The notes below the pieces were generated by a model that was not told the origin of the DNA, searched no databases, and worked only from the letters and a program-made list of their open reading frames with translations. Positions 42,866 to 52,072 of a stretch of 64,000 nt of DNA are shown piece after piece. Made by a program: the position numbers and the translations under genes. The DNA comes from Armatimonadota bacterium. Lineage in GTDB: Bacteria; Armatimonadota; Chthonomonadetes; Chthonomonadales; CAJBBX01. The stretch lies in assembly GCA_026392115.1 (NCBI GenBank), contig JAPLCQ010000092.1, positions 62,001-126,000 on the forward strand, written 5' to 3'. Position 1 is the first letter of the stretch; the number at the start of each line of letters is the position of its first letter.

Positions 42866-45800
42866 GCCTGGCGGACGCCACTCCGCGCCTCGTCAAGCCC
42901 ATCGTCTTCACGGCGCTGCTCCTGTCGGTCGTGGGAGGGGCGCTGTACCTCTCCTTCCCCGTCTCCATCCTGCCGGATGTCACCTTCCCGCGCGTGGTCG
43001 TCATCGCCGAGGCCGGGGAACGTCCCACGCGCATGGTGGAGGTGACGGTGACGCGCCCGATCGAGGAGGCCATCTCGACGCTCCCCGATGTGAAGCGGAT
43101 TCGGAGCAAGACGCAGCGCGGCTCCACGGAGATTTCGGTCGATTTCGCCGACGGCGCCGACATGGTGGTGGCGGAGCAACTCGTGAACGGGCGGGTGAAC
43201 CAGGTTCGGCCCGAGCTTCCCGCCGACACCCGGACCGAAGTCGAGCGCATGAACGCCACGGTATTCCCGGTGATGGGACTCAGCCTCGCCTCGGCCACGA
43301 TGACGCAGTCGGAGCTCTGGGGGCTCGCCACGTACTCACTGCGCCCGCGCCTCGCCCGCGTGGAAGGGGTCGCCCGCGTGGTGGTTCAAGGCGGCCGGGC
43401 GCCGGAGATCGCGGTGGAGGTCGACCCAAGGGCGCTGGCCACGTACCACCTCTCCACGGACGACGTCGTGGCCGCCATCGCGAAGGCCAACGCGGTTCGC
43501 AGCATCGGGCTCATCGAGCGGAGCTTCCAGCAGATGCTGGTGATGGTCGACGGCCAGAGCGCGTCGATGGACGAGGTCGCGGAGATCGCGGTCGCCCAGC
43601 GCGACGGAACGCCGATCCTGGTGCGCCAGATCGCGCGGCTCTCTCGCTCCACCGCCGACAGGACGACGGTCGTCAGCGCCAATGGCCGCGAGTCGGTCCT
43701 GCTGAACGTCGTGCGGCAGCCGACCGCGAACTCCGTGGCCATGGTGGCGGCGGTCAACCGCGAGGTGAACGCGCTTCGGCCTTCGCTGCCGCCGGGCGCC
43801 GACCTGAGCGTCTTCTACGACCAGAGCGTGCTCGTCACCGAGGCGGTCGCCAACGTCCGCGATGCGGTGCTGATCGGGGCGGCGCTCGCGGTGGTGGTGC
43901 TGTTGCTCTTCCTGGGCAACGTCCGGGCCACCGCCCTCACCTCCGCCATCATCCCCGTCACGGTGCTGATAACCTTCATGGTGATGCGGATCGCGGGCCT
44001 GACGCTGAACCTCATGACGCTCGGCGCTCTGGCCGTGGCGATCGGACTGGTCATCGACGATGCCATCGTGGTCGTAGAGTGCGTGTTCCGGCGCCTTCAG
44101 ACGGACGGGGTCACGGTGGCCGAGGCGGTGAGGCGCGCGGGCAGGGACATCACGGCGCCCATGGTGAGCTCCACGCTGACCACCGTCGTCGTGTTCCTTC
44201 CGCTGGTCCTCCTGAAGGGCGTCTCGGGCGCCTTCTTCATGGCGCTGGCCGTTACGCTGGTGATCGCGCTCATGGTCTCGCTGGGCCTCGCGCTGTTCCT
44301 CAGCCCCACGCTCTGCGCCGCGTTCCTCAAGGCCCACGACGGCGGGCACGGCGAGGGGCGCGTGTTCTCCGGGCTTCTGCGAGGCTACGAGGCCGTCCTC
44401 CGGCTTTCGGTGCGCCACTGGTGGGCGCCCGCGCTCCTGGCGGTCGTGTCGGTGGCCCTGATCATCGTCCTTGCGCCCAGGCTGGAGACCGGCTTCATGC
44501 CGGCGCTGGACGAGGGTTCGTTCGTGCTGGACTTCAACTCCGCGCCCGGCTCCTCGCTGACGGAGACCGATCGGCTGCTCTCCAAAGTGGACGCCATCCT
44601 CAAGGAGACGCCCGAGGTGCTCACGTTCTCCCGCCGTCTCGGCGCCGAGATGGGTTTCGCGATCACCGAGGGAAACCGCGGCGACTACGCCGTGATGCCG
44701 AAGCCCGACCACAAGCTGTCAACCGACGAGGTGTGCGACGGGCTTCGCAAGCGCATCGCCGCAGAGGTCCCCGGGCTGGAGGTTGAGTTCATCCAGGTGC
44801 TGCAGGATTTGGTGGGCGACCTGGCGGGCAACCCGGAGCCCATCGAGGTTCGGCTCTTCGGCGAGAACCAGGACGAGTTGGTTGAGTTGGCCAAGGGCCT
44901 TGAGACCCGGCTGGGCGAAGTGAAGGGGCTGGTGGACGTCAAGTCCAGCGCCATCGAGTCCGGCCCGGAACTGGCGCTCCGGCCCGACCCGTCGCGGATC
45001 GGGCGCATCGGCCTGACCACGGAGGACGTCGCTTCGCAGGCCGACGCCGCGCTCTACGGCGCCGTGGCGACCACCATCCTCCAGGGCGACCGGCAGCTAC
45101 CGGTTCGCGTGAGGCTGCCCAGTGTCTATCGCGACGAGCCCCGGTACACCGAGGCCGTGCCCATCCGGGGCCAGAACCGGCCCACATATCCGCTGTCGGC
45201 GCTCGGAAACATCGAGAGGCGTCCCGGAACCACGCTGACCACGCGCGAGGACCAGCGGCGCATGGTTGGGGTCACCGCCCGGCTGGAGGGGATCGACCTC
45301 GGCTCGGCGGTGGCGGGGGTTCGGAGGGCGATGCAGAAGACCGCCCTGCCCGCCGGCGTCGCGTACACGCTCGGCGGCCAGTACCTGAGCCAGCAGGAGG
45401 CATTCAGCAACCTGTTGTTGGTCCTCTGCCTGGCGATTCTGGCCGTCTACATGGTGATGCTCTTCCAGTTCGGCTCCTTCACGGCGCCGTCGGTGATCCT
45501 GGCCATCATGCCCCTCTCGCTGGCCGGAGCCGTCGCCGCGCTGAGCATCACCGGCACGCAACTTAACGTCTCCAGCTTCATGGGCGCCATCATGCTGGTG
45601 GGCATCGTGGTCAAGAACGGAATCCTGCTTCTGGACCGCGCCGTCCGCGCCGAGCATGAGGGCGTCCCGACCGATGAGGCCGTCCTCGCCGCCGGGCGCG
45701 AGCGGCTGAGGCCGATCCTGATGACCACGCTGACCGCCATCCTGGGCCTGGCGCCGTTGAGCCTGGGCATAGGCGCCGGCTCCCAGATGCAGCAGCCGCT

Positions 45801-45909
45801 GGCCATCACCGTCATCGGCGGCCTGCTCTACTCCACTATCCTGAGCCTGGTCATGGGGCCGAGCCTCTACGCGCTCCTGCGCCGCGCGGTGCGATCAGTG
45901 GTAGGCTAA
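42862..45909 (+). CDS. RND-family efflux permease (HAE1/AcrB-like)
   Basis: 1015 aa from a GTG overlapping the adaptor stop (GTGA). Twelve membrane helices in two halves with large periplasmic loops, the first helix being FTALLLSVVGGALYLSFPVS. Proton relay residues: Asp pair in AIGLVIDDAIVVVE (D399, D400) and Lys in GIVVKNGILLLDRA (K918). Domain 1 has the porter motif PVSILPDVTFPRVVV. Genuine RND pump length and complete motifs predict function. Substrates could be toxic compounds or lipids; with no local regulator gene, control is unknown. Confidence 0.93.
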   Translation: MSLADATPRLVKPIVFTALLLSVVGGALYLSFPVSILPDVTFPRVVVIAEAGERPTRMVEVTVTRPIEEAISTLPDVKRIRSKTQRGSTEISVDFADGADMVVAEQLVNGRVNQVRPELPADTRTEVERMNATVFPVMGLSLASATMTQSELWGLATYSLRPRLARVEGVARVVVQGGRAPEIAVEVDPRALATYHLSTDDVVAAIAKANAVRSIGLIERSFQQMLVMVDGQSASMDEVAEIAVAQRDGTPILVRQIARLSRSTADRTTVVSANGRESVLLNVVRQPTANSVAMVAAVNREVNALRPSLPPGADLSVFYDQSVLVTEAVANVRDAVLIGAALAVVVLLLFLGNVRATALTSAIIPVTVLITFMVMRIAGLTLNLMTLGALAVAIGLVIDDAIVVVECVFRRLQTDGVTVAEAVRRAGRDITAPMVSSTLTTVVVFLPLVLLKGVSGAFFMALAVTLVIALMVSLGLALFLSPTLCAAFLKAHDGGHGEGRVFSGLLRGYEAVLRLSVRHWWAPALLAVVSVALIIVLAPRLETGFMPALDEGSFVLDFNSAPGSSLTETDRLLSKVDAILKETPEVLTFSRRLGAEMGFAITEGNRGDYAVMPKPDHKLSTDEVCDGLRKRIAAEVPGLEVEFIQVLQDLVGDLAGNPEPIEVRLFGENQDELVELAKGLETRLGEVKGLVDVKSSAIESGPELALRPDPSRIGRIGLTTEDVASQADAALYGAVATTILQGDRQLPVRVRLPSVYRDEPRYTEAVPIRGQNRPTYPLSALGNIERRPGTTLTTREDQRRMVGVTARLEGIDLGSAVAGVRRAMQKTALPAGVAYTLGGQYLSQQEAFSNLLLVLCLAILAVYMVMLFQFGSFTAPSVILAIMPLSLAGAVAALSITGTQLNVSSFMGAIMLVGIVVKNGILLLDRAVRAEHEGVPTDEAVLAAGRERLRPILMTTLTAILGLAPLSLGIGAGSQMQQPLAITVIGGLLYSTILSLVMGPSLYALLRRAVRSVVG

Positions 45910-45970
45910 TCGCTCGTGAAGGGTCGATCGGCGCGGGTCCGCACCAGCCCTTCAGATCACGGGGGGTCGA

Positions 45971-46699
45971 ATGAAGGTTCGAAAGGCAGTCCTCATGGCG
46001 GCGGGCAAGGGCAAGCGGCTGGGCGCGCTGACGGCGGACAGGCCCAAGCCCATGGTACCGGTGGCGGGCGCGCCCGTGCTGGAGCGCATCGTCAACGGGC
46101 TGCGAGGCGCCGGGGTCGACCAGTTCCAGTTCGTCATCGGCCACTTCGGTCAGGTCATCGAGGACTACTTCGGTGACGGCTCGAGGTGGGACGCCCGCTT
46201 CTGCTACGTCTGGCAGACCGAGATCCACGGCACCGCCGCGGCCCTGAAGCATGGCCGCGAGTTCGCCGGCGACGACGCCATCGTGGGCGGGTACGGCGAT
46301 ATCCTCACCGACGTGGGCAACTACCAGGGCATCGTGGGCGACTTTGAGGAGGAGCCCTGCGCCGCGCTGGTGGGCATCAACCTCAGCGACGTCTCGGTGG
46401 GCGCGGCCATCACGCTGGATGGGCGGCGGATGACCAGCATCATCGAGAAGCCGCCGGCCGGCACGGCCATGGGTCCCTGGAACCAGAGCGGCCTCTCCGT
46501 CTACGGCCCCGCGATCTGGCCCGCCCTCGATTCGGTGCAGTTGTCCCCGCGCGGCGAGTACGAGCTGACCGACGCCATCGCCTGGCTCATCGCCCGGGGC
46601 GAGCCCGTCCGCGGCTACAAGCTACAGGGCCTCTGGTCCGACGTAGGCACCCCGCAAGCGCTGGCCGAAGCGGAGGAGGCGCTGGGAGGGGGCCTATGA
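45971..46699 (+). CDS. Sugar-phosphate nucleotidyltransferase (RmlA/GlmU/ManC-like)
   Basis: 242 aa. The N-terminal nucleotide loop is AVLMAAGKGKRLGALTADRP, with KPMVPVAGAPVLERIV next. YGDIL holds the metal-binding Asp, SIIEKPPAGTAMGP is the sugar contact segment, and YKLQGLWSDVGTPQALAEAE closes the catalytic domain. It joins NTP to a hexose-1-phosphate to make an NDP-sugar. Lacking a C-terminal hexapeptide domain, it is a minimal single-domain form; which sugar and nucleotide it uses cannot be read. The ribosome site is GGGGGG seven bases upstream. It overlaps the next small gene by 4 nt. Confidence 0.88.
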   Translation: MKVRKAVLMAAGKGKRLGALTADRPKPMVPVAGAPVLERIVNGLRGAGVDQFQFVIGHFGQVIEDYFGDGSRWDARFCYVWQTEIHGTAAALKHGREFAGDDAIVGGYGDILTDVGNYQGIVGDFEEEPCAALVGINLSDVSVGAAITLDGRRMTSIIEKPPAGTAMGPWNQSGLSVYGPAIWPALDSVQLSPRGEYELTDAIAWLIARGEPVRGYKLQGLWSDVGTPQALAEAEEALGGGL

Positions 46700-46878
46700 G
46701 CGATGACGGTGATATCGTTTCGGTGGCGCAGGCGCCCATCACGCCCCAGCCAGGTCCATCGGGTTCGGCTGCCGCCATCGCTGAGGCGGTAGCCGCGATG
46801 CAAGGCCTCCGAGGCGTGCTCGCGCTCGACGGATTGACTGTCCGCGAACTGGTTGACGAGGGGCGGCGGTACTACTGA
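46696..46878 (+). CDS. 60-aa VapB-like antitoxin candidate, toxin absent
   Basis: The ATG overlaps the transferase stop (ATGA). The N-terminal 25 residues are low-complexity, then a helix (AAAIAEAVAAMQGLRGVLAL) and the ending LTVRELVDEGRRYY, which resembles the toxin-binding tails of VapB-type antitoxins. Such genes are normally followed by a PIN-domain toxin on the same strand. Here only 30 bp separate it from a convergent antitoxin-like gene, with no PIN gene, so it may be a relict. Confidence 0.4.
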   Translation: MSDDGDIVSVAQAPITPQPGPSGSAAAIAEAVAAMQGLRGVLALDGLTVRELVDEGRRYY

Positions 46879-46908
46879 GGGGATGCTCAGCCGGGCCATC
46901 GTCTCCGA

Positions 46909-47142
46909 CTACGCGCCGCCCAGCCAGAAGGCATCCGGCAACGGCTCGTCGAAGCCATCCTGCATGGCCATGGCGCCTCGGTGCAGGCCTGGGCGGCGTG
47001 GTTGGTCGCTCGTTCCGGTCGCGACTATTCGAGCCGAGGCCGCTCCGTCCACGGTCAGGATGACCTCGACGCCATCGCGGACGAGGCCGATCATCTCGTT
47101 GATCCGCGCCGGAATATCGCGGATATCCAGTACGACAGGCAT
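46909..47142 (-). CDS. Phd/YefM-like antitoxin, apparently orphan
   Basis: 77 aa from ATG 47142 with GGAGGGG upstream. DIRDIPARINEMIGLVRDGV, then EVILTVDGAASARIVATG, matches the N-terminal DNA-binding fold of Phd/YefM-type antitoxins (compare the usual helix, EVILTRNGKPVARLVP). The C-terminal 30 residues should bind a PIN or Doc toxin. The expected downstream toxin is missing: the minus-strand sequence below 46909 has no PIN or Fic motif. Antisense overlap with 5' sequence of the next plus-strand frame is not meaningful. Confidence 0.6.
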   Translation of the reverse strand: MPVVLDIRDIPARINEMIGLVRDGVEVILTVDGAASARIVATGTSDQPRRPGLHRGAMAMQDGFDEPLPDAFWLGGA

Positions 47143-47224
47143 ATCGCGTCCCCTCCGGACACAGTATCGCACATCGCGGCCACCCCGCCGCGAGCCGTGC
47201 CGCACAGCCCTCCTCCCCCGCCGC

Positions 47225-47560
47225 CTACGCCACGAAACGTCCTCCCTCAGCCATGGCGATGTACCAGCCCGCCGCCAGGTTCACGAGCGGGATCAGCATG
47301 AGCAGGCCCACCCAGCCGGGCTTATTGGTGTTCTCAGCAATGCGCCACCAGACGAACCCCAGAAAGACGATGTTGACGTATGGCACGAGCAGGATGAAGA
47401 GGAACCAGGCCTCCATCTCGGCCATGTCGCAGAGCAGCCACAGGTTGGCGATGGGCACGAAGGCGAGCCAGGCGTTCTGTTGGCCGCACTTCCGGGCGAT
47501 CATGTAGATCGGCACGGTCTCGATCATGTACAACGCGATCCAGAAGATGGTGTCGACCAT
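47225..47560 (-). CDS. Small membrane protein, DUF5684-like
   Basis: 111 aa from ATG 47560 (AGAGGAG six bases upstream). Four hydrophobic segments: IFWIALYMIETVPIYMIARK, AWLAFVPIANLWLLCDMA, FLFILLVPYVNIVFLGFVWW and WVGLLMLIPLVNLAAGWYIA. The repeated WxxxxPIxN/PxVN pattern is that of DUF5684-type proteins (signal peptidase-associated in some genomes). Function unknown. The 207 bp up to the divergent acyltransferase contains nothing else recognisable. Confidence 0.7.
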   Translation of the reverse strand: MVDTIFWIALYMIETVPIYMIARKCGQQNAWLAFVPIANLWLLCDMAEMEAWFLFILLVPYVNIVFLGFVWWRIAENTNKPGWVGLLMLIPLVNLAAGWYIAMAEGGRFVA

Positions 47561-47767
47561 GGTGCGCTCCTCTCTCATCCTCACTCCGGCGATTGCCGAT
47601 ATGGCCCTGATCGGCTTGGCGGCGCAGCGAGCTTGGCACTCATATTGGTCGCCGACGCGCCGACTCCTGCCTGGCCGCCTGTGAGCTCAGCGCCGCGGGC
47701 CTGGTTGCGCTCGATGGATCGTGGGCCGTTCGGCGGCGTGCGGAACCACCGGCCTCCGGCAGAACGA

Positions 47768-49057
47768 ATGATCTCTATGGACACACCACCGAGCACACCC
47801 AGCGGCGACCCGTTGGAGCCCATACAGGCCCCACCATCGGAGACGCCGGACGCGGAGCCGGTCCCGAGCGAACCCTCCCCCGGCGCCGTGCTGGTGGCTG
47901 CCCCGGCCGTTGCGGAACTCGTCGCCGTTGCGGAGCCGGAGACGCCGCCTGCCCCCGCGCCTGCCCCCGGGGGCTCGCCTGTCCGGCTCCATTCGCTGGA
48001 TGCCTTCCGAGGCATCACCGTGCTGCTGATGTTGCTGGTGAACAACTGTTCGCTGGATACCTTCACGCCGACGCAGCTCACCCACGCGCCATGGAAGGGC
48101 GGCATATATCTGGCCGACCTGGTGTTCCCGTGGTTTCTCTTCTGCGTCGGCGTCGCCATGCCGTTCTCCGCCGCGTCGTTCCGGCGGAAGGGGCTTCCGG
48201 CGTGGCGCTACGACGTTAAGCTCCTCACGCGGGCGGCGATGCTCTTCCTCCTGGGTTGCCTGGTGGAGAGCAGTATCGCGCGGCGGCCGGTGCTGGCCCT
48301 GGGCGTGCTGCAACTGATCGCGCTGGCAGGCCTCGCGGCGGGGCTTGTCGCCGACGTCCCGGTCTCGCGCCGGCTGGTGATGGCGGGTCTCATCCTGGCG
48401 GGCTATGGGGCGGCGCTGGTCTACGTTCCCATACCCGTGTACGGCTCGGGCCTCTCCGGCGAGCATGAGAACCTGGTCGCCAGCCTCAACAACACCTACC
48501 TGGCTCCCATCGGCCTGCCGGGGCTGCCGTCGGTTGTTCCCACGGCGGCGCTGGTGCTGCTGGGGACCATCGCGGGCTCGATCCTGGCGCGGCGGCGCGA
48601 GCCGAACCTGCCGGCCGCCGGACGGCTGGTTCTGTTCAGTCTGGCGCTCATTGCCCTCGGCGCGTTCTGGAACCTGCGGCTGCCCTACAGCAAGGCGCTC
48701 TGGAGCCCCAGCTACATCCTCTTCGCCGGCGGGCTCGGTTCGCTGGCCCTCTGCCTGCTCTACATCGTGGTGGACGGCACGGGATGGCGCCGCTGGTTCA
48801 CGCCGCTGCTGGCGGCCGGCGCCAACGCCATCGCCGCCTACGTGGGCTCCATCCTCCTGAAGGTATGGGTCCTGCAGGCGTGGACGCTCGATGCCGGACC
48901 GGGCAAGCGGGCGTCGGTGACCGACTGGTTCCTATCCTACTGCGTGGCCCGCGTCGGCCGGGCGGACGGCGGATGGGTGCATACCATCACGTTCGTCGGC
49001 ATCTGCTGGCTGGCGCTTCTGGTTCTCTATCGCAAGCGCATCTTCCTGCGGCTGTAG
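47768..49057 (+). CDS. Integral membrane acyltransferase, HGSNAT/DUF5009-like
   Basis: 429 aa from ATG 47768 (or ATG 47777); no strong ribosome site. The first 70 residues are a Pro/Ala/Glu-rich disordered tail. Then RLHSLDAFRGITVLLMLLVN, HAPWKGGIYLADLVFPWFLF and FCVGVAMPFS match the COG4299 group related to heparan-alpha-glucosaminide N-acetyltransferase, followed by about ten membrane helices. These proteins carry acyl groups across the membrane to sugars. The disordered N-terminus is unusual for the family. It is convergent, 22 bp away, with a polysaccharide deacetylase gene, consistent with cell-surface glycan modification. Confidence 0.8.
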   Translation: MISMDTPPSTPSGDPLEPIQAPPSETPDAEPVPSEPSPGAVLVAAPAVAELVAVAEPETPPAPAPAPGGSPVRLHSLDAFRGITVLLMLLVNNCSLDTFTPTQLTHAPWKGGIYLADLVFPWFLFCVGVAMPFSAASFRRKGLPAWRYDVKLLTRAAMLFLLGCLVESSIARRPVLALGVLQLIALAGLAAGLVADVPVSRRLVMAGLILAGYGAALVYVPIPVYGSGLSGEHENLVASLNNTYLAPIGLPGLPSVVPTAALVLLGTIAGSILARRREPNLPAAGRLVLFSLALIALGAFWNLRLPYSKALWSPSYILFAGGLGSLALCLLYIVVDGTGWRRWFTPLLAAGANAIAAYVGSILLKVWVLQAWTLDAGPGKRASVTDWFLSYCVARVGRADGGWVHTITFVGICWLALLVLYRKRIFLRL

Positions 49058-49079
49058 CCGGGTCGCGCGCGAGCGGAGG

Positions 49080-49937
49080 CTATCGCTTGGCGCCGGGCGC
49101 GGCGGCGGCCTTCCACGTGTCGGGGCCTCCGGTGGTGATGATGCCCCTCTCCCGGGCCATCTCGGAGCAGGTGACGAAGGTGAAGCCGCGCGCCTTGAGG
49201 CCCGCCAGCAGCTCCGGCAGGATGCCCAGGCTCTCCTTCGCGCCGTCATGGAGCAGGAGGATGCCGCCGTTGGACACGGCGCGCATGGTGCGCTCCACGA
49301 TCACGTTGGGGCCGGGATTGGCGTAGTCCGCCGGGTCGTCCGTCCAGAGCACCATGCAGTCGCCCAGCCTCCGGGTGACGTTGATCACGTCGTCGTCATA
49401 CTCGCCGCCCGGCGGACGGTAGAGCTTGGTCGGAGCGCCGATGGCCCGTCGGATGGCGTCGGCCCCGAGCGTCAACTCCTGCTCGATGCCCGCGTCCGTC
49501 AGCGTCGGGAGCCGCCTGTGGTTGTAGGTATGGTTCGCCACCTCGTGTCCCTCGGCGGCCTCGCGCGCCGCGAGCTCCGGGTGGGCGTCGACCATCTTGC
49601 CGATCACGAAGAAGGTGGCGCGCACCTTGGCCGCCTTCAGTTCGTCCAGCAGTTGGGGCGTGTAGTCGGGATGCGGTCCGTCGTCGAAGGTGAGCGCGAT
49701 CCGCTTGGTCTTCGGATTGCCCCGCACGAGCTTGCTGAAGTGGATCGATCGCTCGGCCTCCCACTCGTGCTTCGCCCGGACCTCCGAAGTGGAGAGGTAG
49801 CGCCCCTCGTACAGCTTGTCGGACGGGGCCTGCGGCGCCGCGGATGCGGGATCGTGCTTCGCGCCGCCCGGCGCAGAACAACCGCCGCTCACGATGATGG
49901 CGGCCACTGACGCGATGAACCATCCGTTCCTGTGCAT
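49080..49937 (-). CDS. Polysaccharide deacetylase lipoprotein (CE4/NodB)
   Basis: 285 aa from ATG 49937 with GGAGGAG upstream. The lipobox IIVSGGC gives an acylated Cys at 20. NodB motifs are complete: IALTFDDGPH (about 81-90), HTYNHRRLP (metal His pair), LYRPPGGEYDDDV, VLWTDDPADYANPG and GILLLHDGAKES. It removes acetyl (or other acyl) groups from peptidoglycan or another amino-sugar polymer at the cell surface. It lies 36 bp after the stop of the GH50-like gene in the same direction and may be co-transcribed with it. Confidence 0.92.
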   Translation of the reverse strand: MHRNGWFIASVAAIIVSGGCSAPGGAKHDPASAAPQAPSDKLYEGRYLSTSEVRAKHEWEAERSIHFSKLVRGNPKTKRIALTFDDGPHPDYTPQLLDELKAAKVRATFFVIGKMVDAHPELAAREAAEGHEVANHTYNHRRLPTLTDAGIEQELTLGADAIRRAIGAPTKLYRPPGGEYDDDVINVTRRLGDCMVLWTDDPADYANPGPNVIVERTMRAVSNGGILLLHDGAKESLGILPELLAGLKARGFTFVTCSEMARERGIITTGGPDTWKAAAAPGAKR

Positions 49938-49973
49938 GGACTTCTCCTCCTGGGCCACAGCCGGTCCGTCCCC

Positions 49974-52046
49974 CTACTTGGCCTTGCTGTGCCGCGCGTA
50001 GACCTCGGCGTGGGCCTTGCGGGCGGCGGCGATCAGCTCGGGGTAGGGGGTGTCGGTGACGTCCACGAGGCCGATGTTGTAGTTCTCGCCGTCGAACCAG
50101 CGGCCGGTGAGAGGCTCGTCGATGTACTGGAACCAGTGGCAGCCCACGAAGCTCGGGCAGTCCGCCACGCTCCGCACGTAGGTCAGGTAGGCGTCGGCGC
50201 GCTCCTGCTGGCTGGTGCGCGGGCCAAGCCCCTCGTGGAACATGCCCCGATCCAGCGCGCCGAAGTGGAATTCGCCGATGACGATGGGCTTGCCCAGATC
50301 GTTGGCGCCGGTGAAATCGGCGCCGTTGACGGCCCCCTGATAGATGTTGAAGCTCACCACGTCGGCCACCTCGGCGCAGGCGCGCACGGCGGGGCGGGGC
50401 GCCCAGGCGAAGCGGCATCCCAGGTAGAGCTGGTTGGGCGCGTGCTTGCGGAAGACGGCCTTGCAGACCTCGAAGTAGCGCACGGCGAAGGCGTGGATGA
50501 AGTCGTCCAGGTCCTTCCGGCAGGCCGCATTGGGGCTCTCGGGCGCGCGGAGGGCGTCCCATGAGACCGCCGACGCGCCCCACGCGGCGTTCAGCTTCTC
50601 CAGCGAGCCGTACTTCGCCTTGAGCGCGTCGACCTGCGCCACGCGGCAGGGCTGGTCGGGCGGGCTGGCCAGAGGGCCGCGCTCCACGGCATCCCATGAA
50701 ATCTCGTTGTCGCCGAAGTAGCCGATGCAGAAGGGGTCCTTCGCGTAGCGCTTGGCCACGGCGGAGAGGCCCTCCTCGGCCGCCGCCGGGAAGCCGGGAT
50801 CGAAGACGTCCACCATCTTGGCCCAGTAGCCGCCGCCGCCCTCGATGCGCCGCGACGTGCCGCTGACGCCTCCGCTGGCGGTGAAGGGGATGCGGGCCCG
50901 CGACATGAGGTCCCAGTCGGACCAGTTGGCGACCGTGTTGAAGCCCCAGGCCCTGAGCCGCGCCGCGCTGGTCTTCTCCCACTCCTTGCGCCAGTCGGAC
51001 CCATGCTTCCGCATCAGGTTGGCGCAGTAGAAGCTGAAGGTGCGCCCCTTGCCGCCGATGGCCTCGGCCATGCTGTGGACGCCCTCCTGACGGGCGATGA
51101 ACTGCCCATACGGGCCGGTGTCTTCGGGCAGCCACTCGAACCAGCGGTCGCGGCCGTCGATGAAGGTGTACTCACCAGGGCCCACGCAGTCCACGCCGTT
51201 GGAGAAGAAGAGACGCCCCTCAGGCGTCACCAGCCACCAGCGGCCATCGACCTTCTCGGTTCGGAACCAGCCGGTGGCCCGGCGCTTGGGACCGGACGCC
51301 CAGCCGCCGTAGCCGTCGCGGTCGGCAGGCCGAGGCGCGGCCTTCAGCTCGGCGCCCTCCCCGGCGAGCCTCTGCCGTAGCTCTGTCTCGGAGTGGAGCT
51401 TGCCGGGCCATTCGGCGTTGCGGTACTGGCCGAACCGGTCCACGAAGGGGTACTTCACCTGGGCCGAGGCGTCGCCCTTGCCGTAGAGCCTAAAGTTGCG
51501 GAGGATGAGCGTATGCTCGCGCGTGGGCTTGGCGAGGAACACCTGGAACGCGGTGATCTCTGAGAGTTCCAGCACCGCGCCGCCGCCTGTGGGACCGGTG
51601 ACGGGGAGGCCGCGCATGCCCCAGAGCCCCTTGTCGCCGCCCTTGTTGAAGCGAAGGCGGAAGGTGGTCCATTCGCCGGCCTTCACCGCGCCGCCGAGCT
51701 GGTTGCATGCCGTCACGCCGTCGGCGCCTGCGTTGTCAACGCGCATGGAGACGGCCTGGGCCTCGCCCTCGGGGTTGAGGATGTCTACGGCAATGCCTGT
51801 CCAGCCCGACCAGTCCCAGACGCCGATCACCGGGCGGAAGGTCACGTTGGGCCAGTCCGTGACGCCGTACCGCACCTGCAGTCCCTGCCGCGGGCCGTCC
51901 TTGATCAGCTCCACGGTGACGCTGTTGCGCACCAGCGTCTCGGGGATGCCCGCCTCCAGCGAGACGACGGCCTTCTCGTCGGGCGCTGAGAGCGCTGTGC
52001 CGGCGACCGCGATGGCCGCGAGGATGAGGACGGCGGATAGGTTCAT
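49974..52046 (-). CDS. Secreted GH50-type beta-agarase-like enzyme
   Basis: 690 aa, signal peptide MNLSAVLILAAIAVAGTALS. Residues 25-190 are a CBM-like sandwich (GVWDWSGWTGIAVDILNPEG). The catalytic part starts FVDRFGQYRNAEWPGKLHS, TGWFRTEKVDGRWWLVTPEG and FFSNGVDCVGPGEYTF, all characteristic of GH50. Putative catalytic Glu residues are in GYFGDNEISWD and VIGEFHFGALDRGMFH. GH50 enzymes cleave beta-1,4 bonds in agarose, and other galactans in distant members. Land-derived relatives may have other targets, so specificity is open. The upstream ankyrin gene ends 26 bp before it. Confidence 0.8.
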   Translation of the reverse strand: MNLSAVLILAAIAVAGTALSAPDEKAVVSLEAGIPETLVRNSVTVELIKDGPRQGLQVRYGVTDWPNVTFRPVIGVWDWSGWTGIAVDILNPEGEAQAVSMRVDNAGADGVTACNQLGGAVKAGEWTTFRLRFNKGGDKGLWGMRGLPVTGPTGGGAVLELSEITAFQVFLAKPTREHTLILRNFRLYGKGDASAQVKYPFVDRFGQYRNAEWPGKLHSETELRQRLAGEGAELKAAPRPADRDGYGGWASGPKRRATGWFRTEKVDGRWWLVTPEGRLFFSNGVDCVGPGEYTFIDGRDRWFEWLPEDTGPYGQFIARQEGVHSMAEAIGGKGRTFSFYCANLMRKHGSDWRKEWEKTSAARLRAWGFNTVANWSDWDLMSRARIPFTASGGVSGTSRRIEGGGGYWAKMVDVFDPGFPAAAEEGLSAVAKRYAKDPFCIGYFGDNEISWDAVERGPLASPPDQPCRVAQVDALKAKYGSLEKLNAAWGASAVSWDALRAPESPNAACRKDLDDFIHAFAVRYFEVCKAVFRKHAPNQLYLGCRFAWAPRPAVRACAEVADVVSFNIYQGAVNGADFTGANDLGKPIVIGEFHFGALDRGMFHEGLGPRTSQQERADAYLTYVRSVADCPSFVGCHWFQYIDEPLTGRWFDGENYNIGLVDVTDTPYPELIAAARKAHAEVYARHSKAK

Positions 52047-52072
52047 GGGTGCGTTCCCTTCGGGGTGCGGCG

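Noticed and set aside
46853-47767. N-terminal extension of the acyltransferase frame
   Set aside because: Crosses two other genes, no hydrophobic or domain content before 47768.
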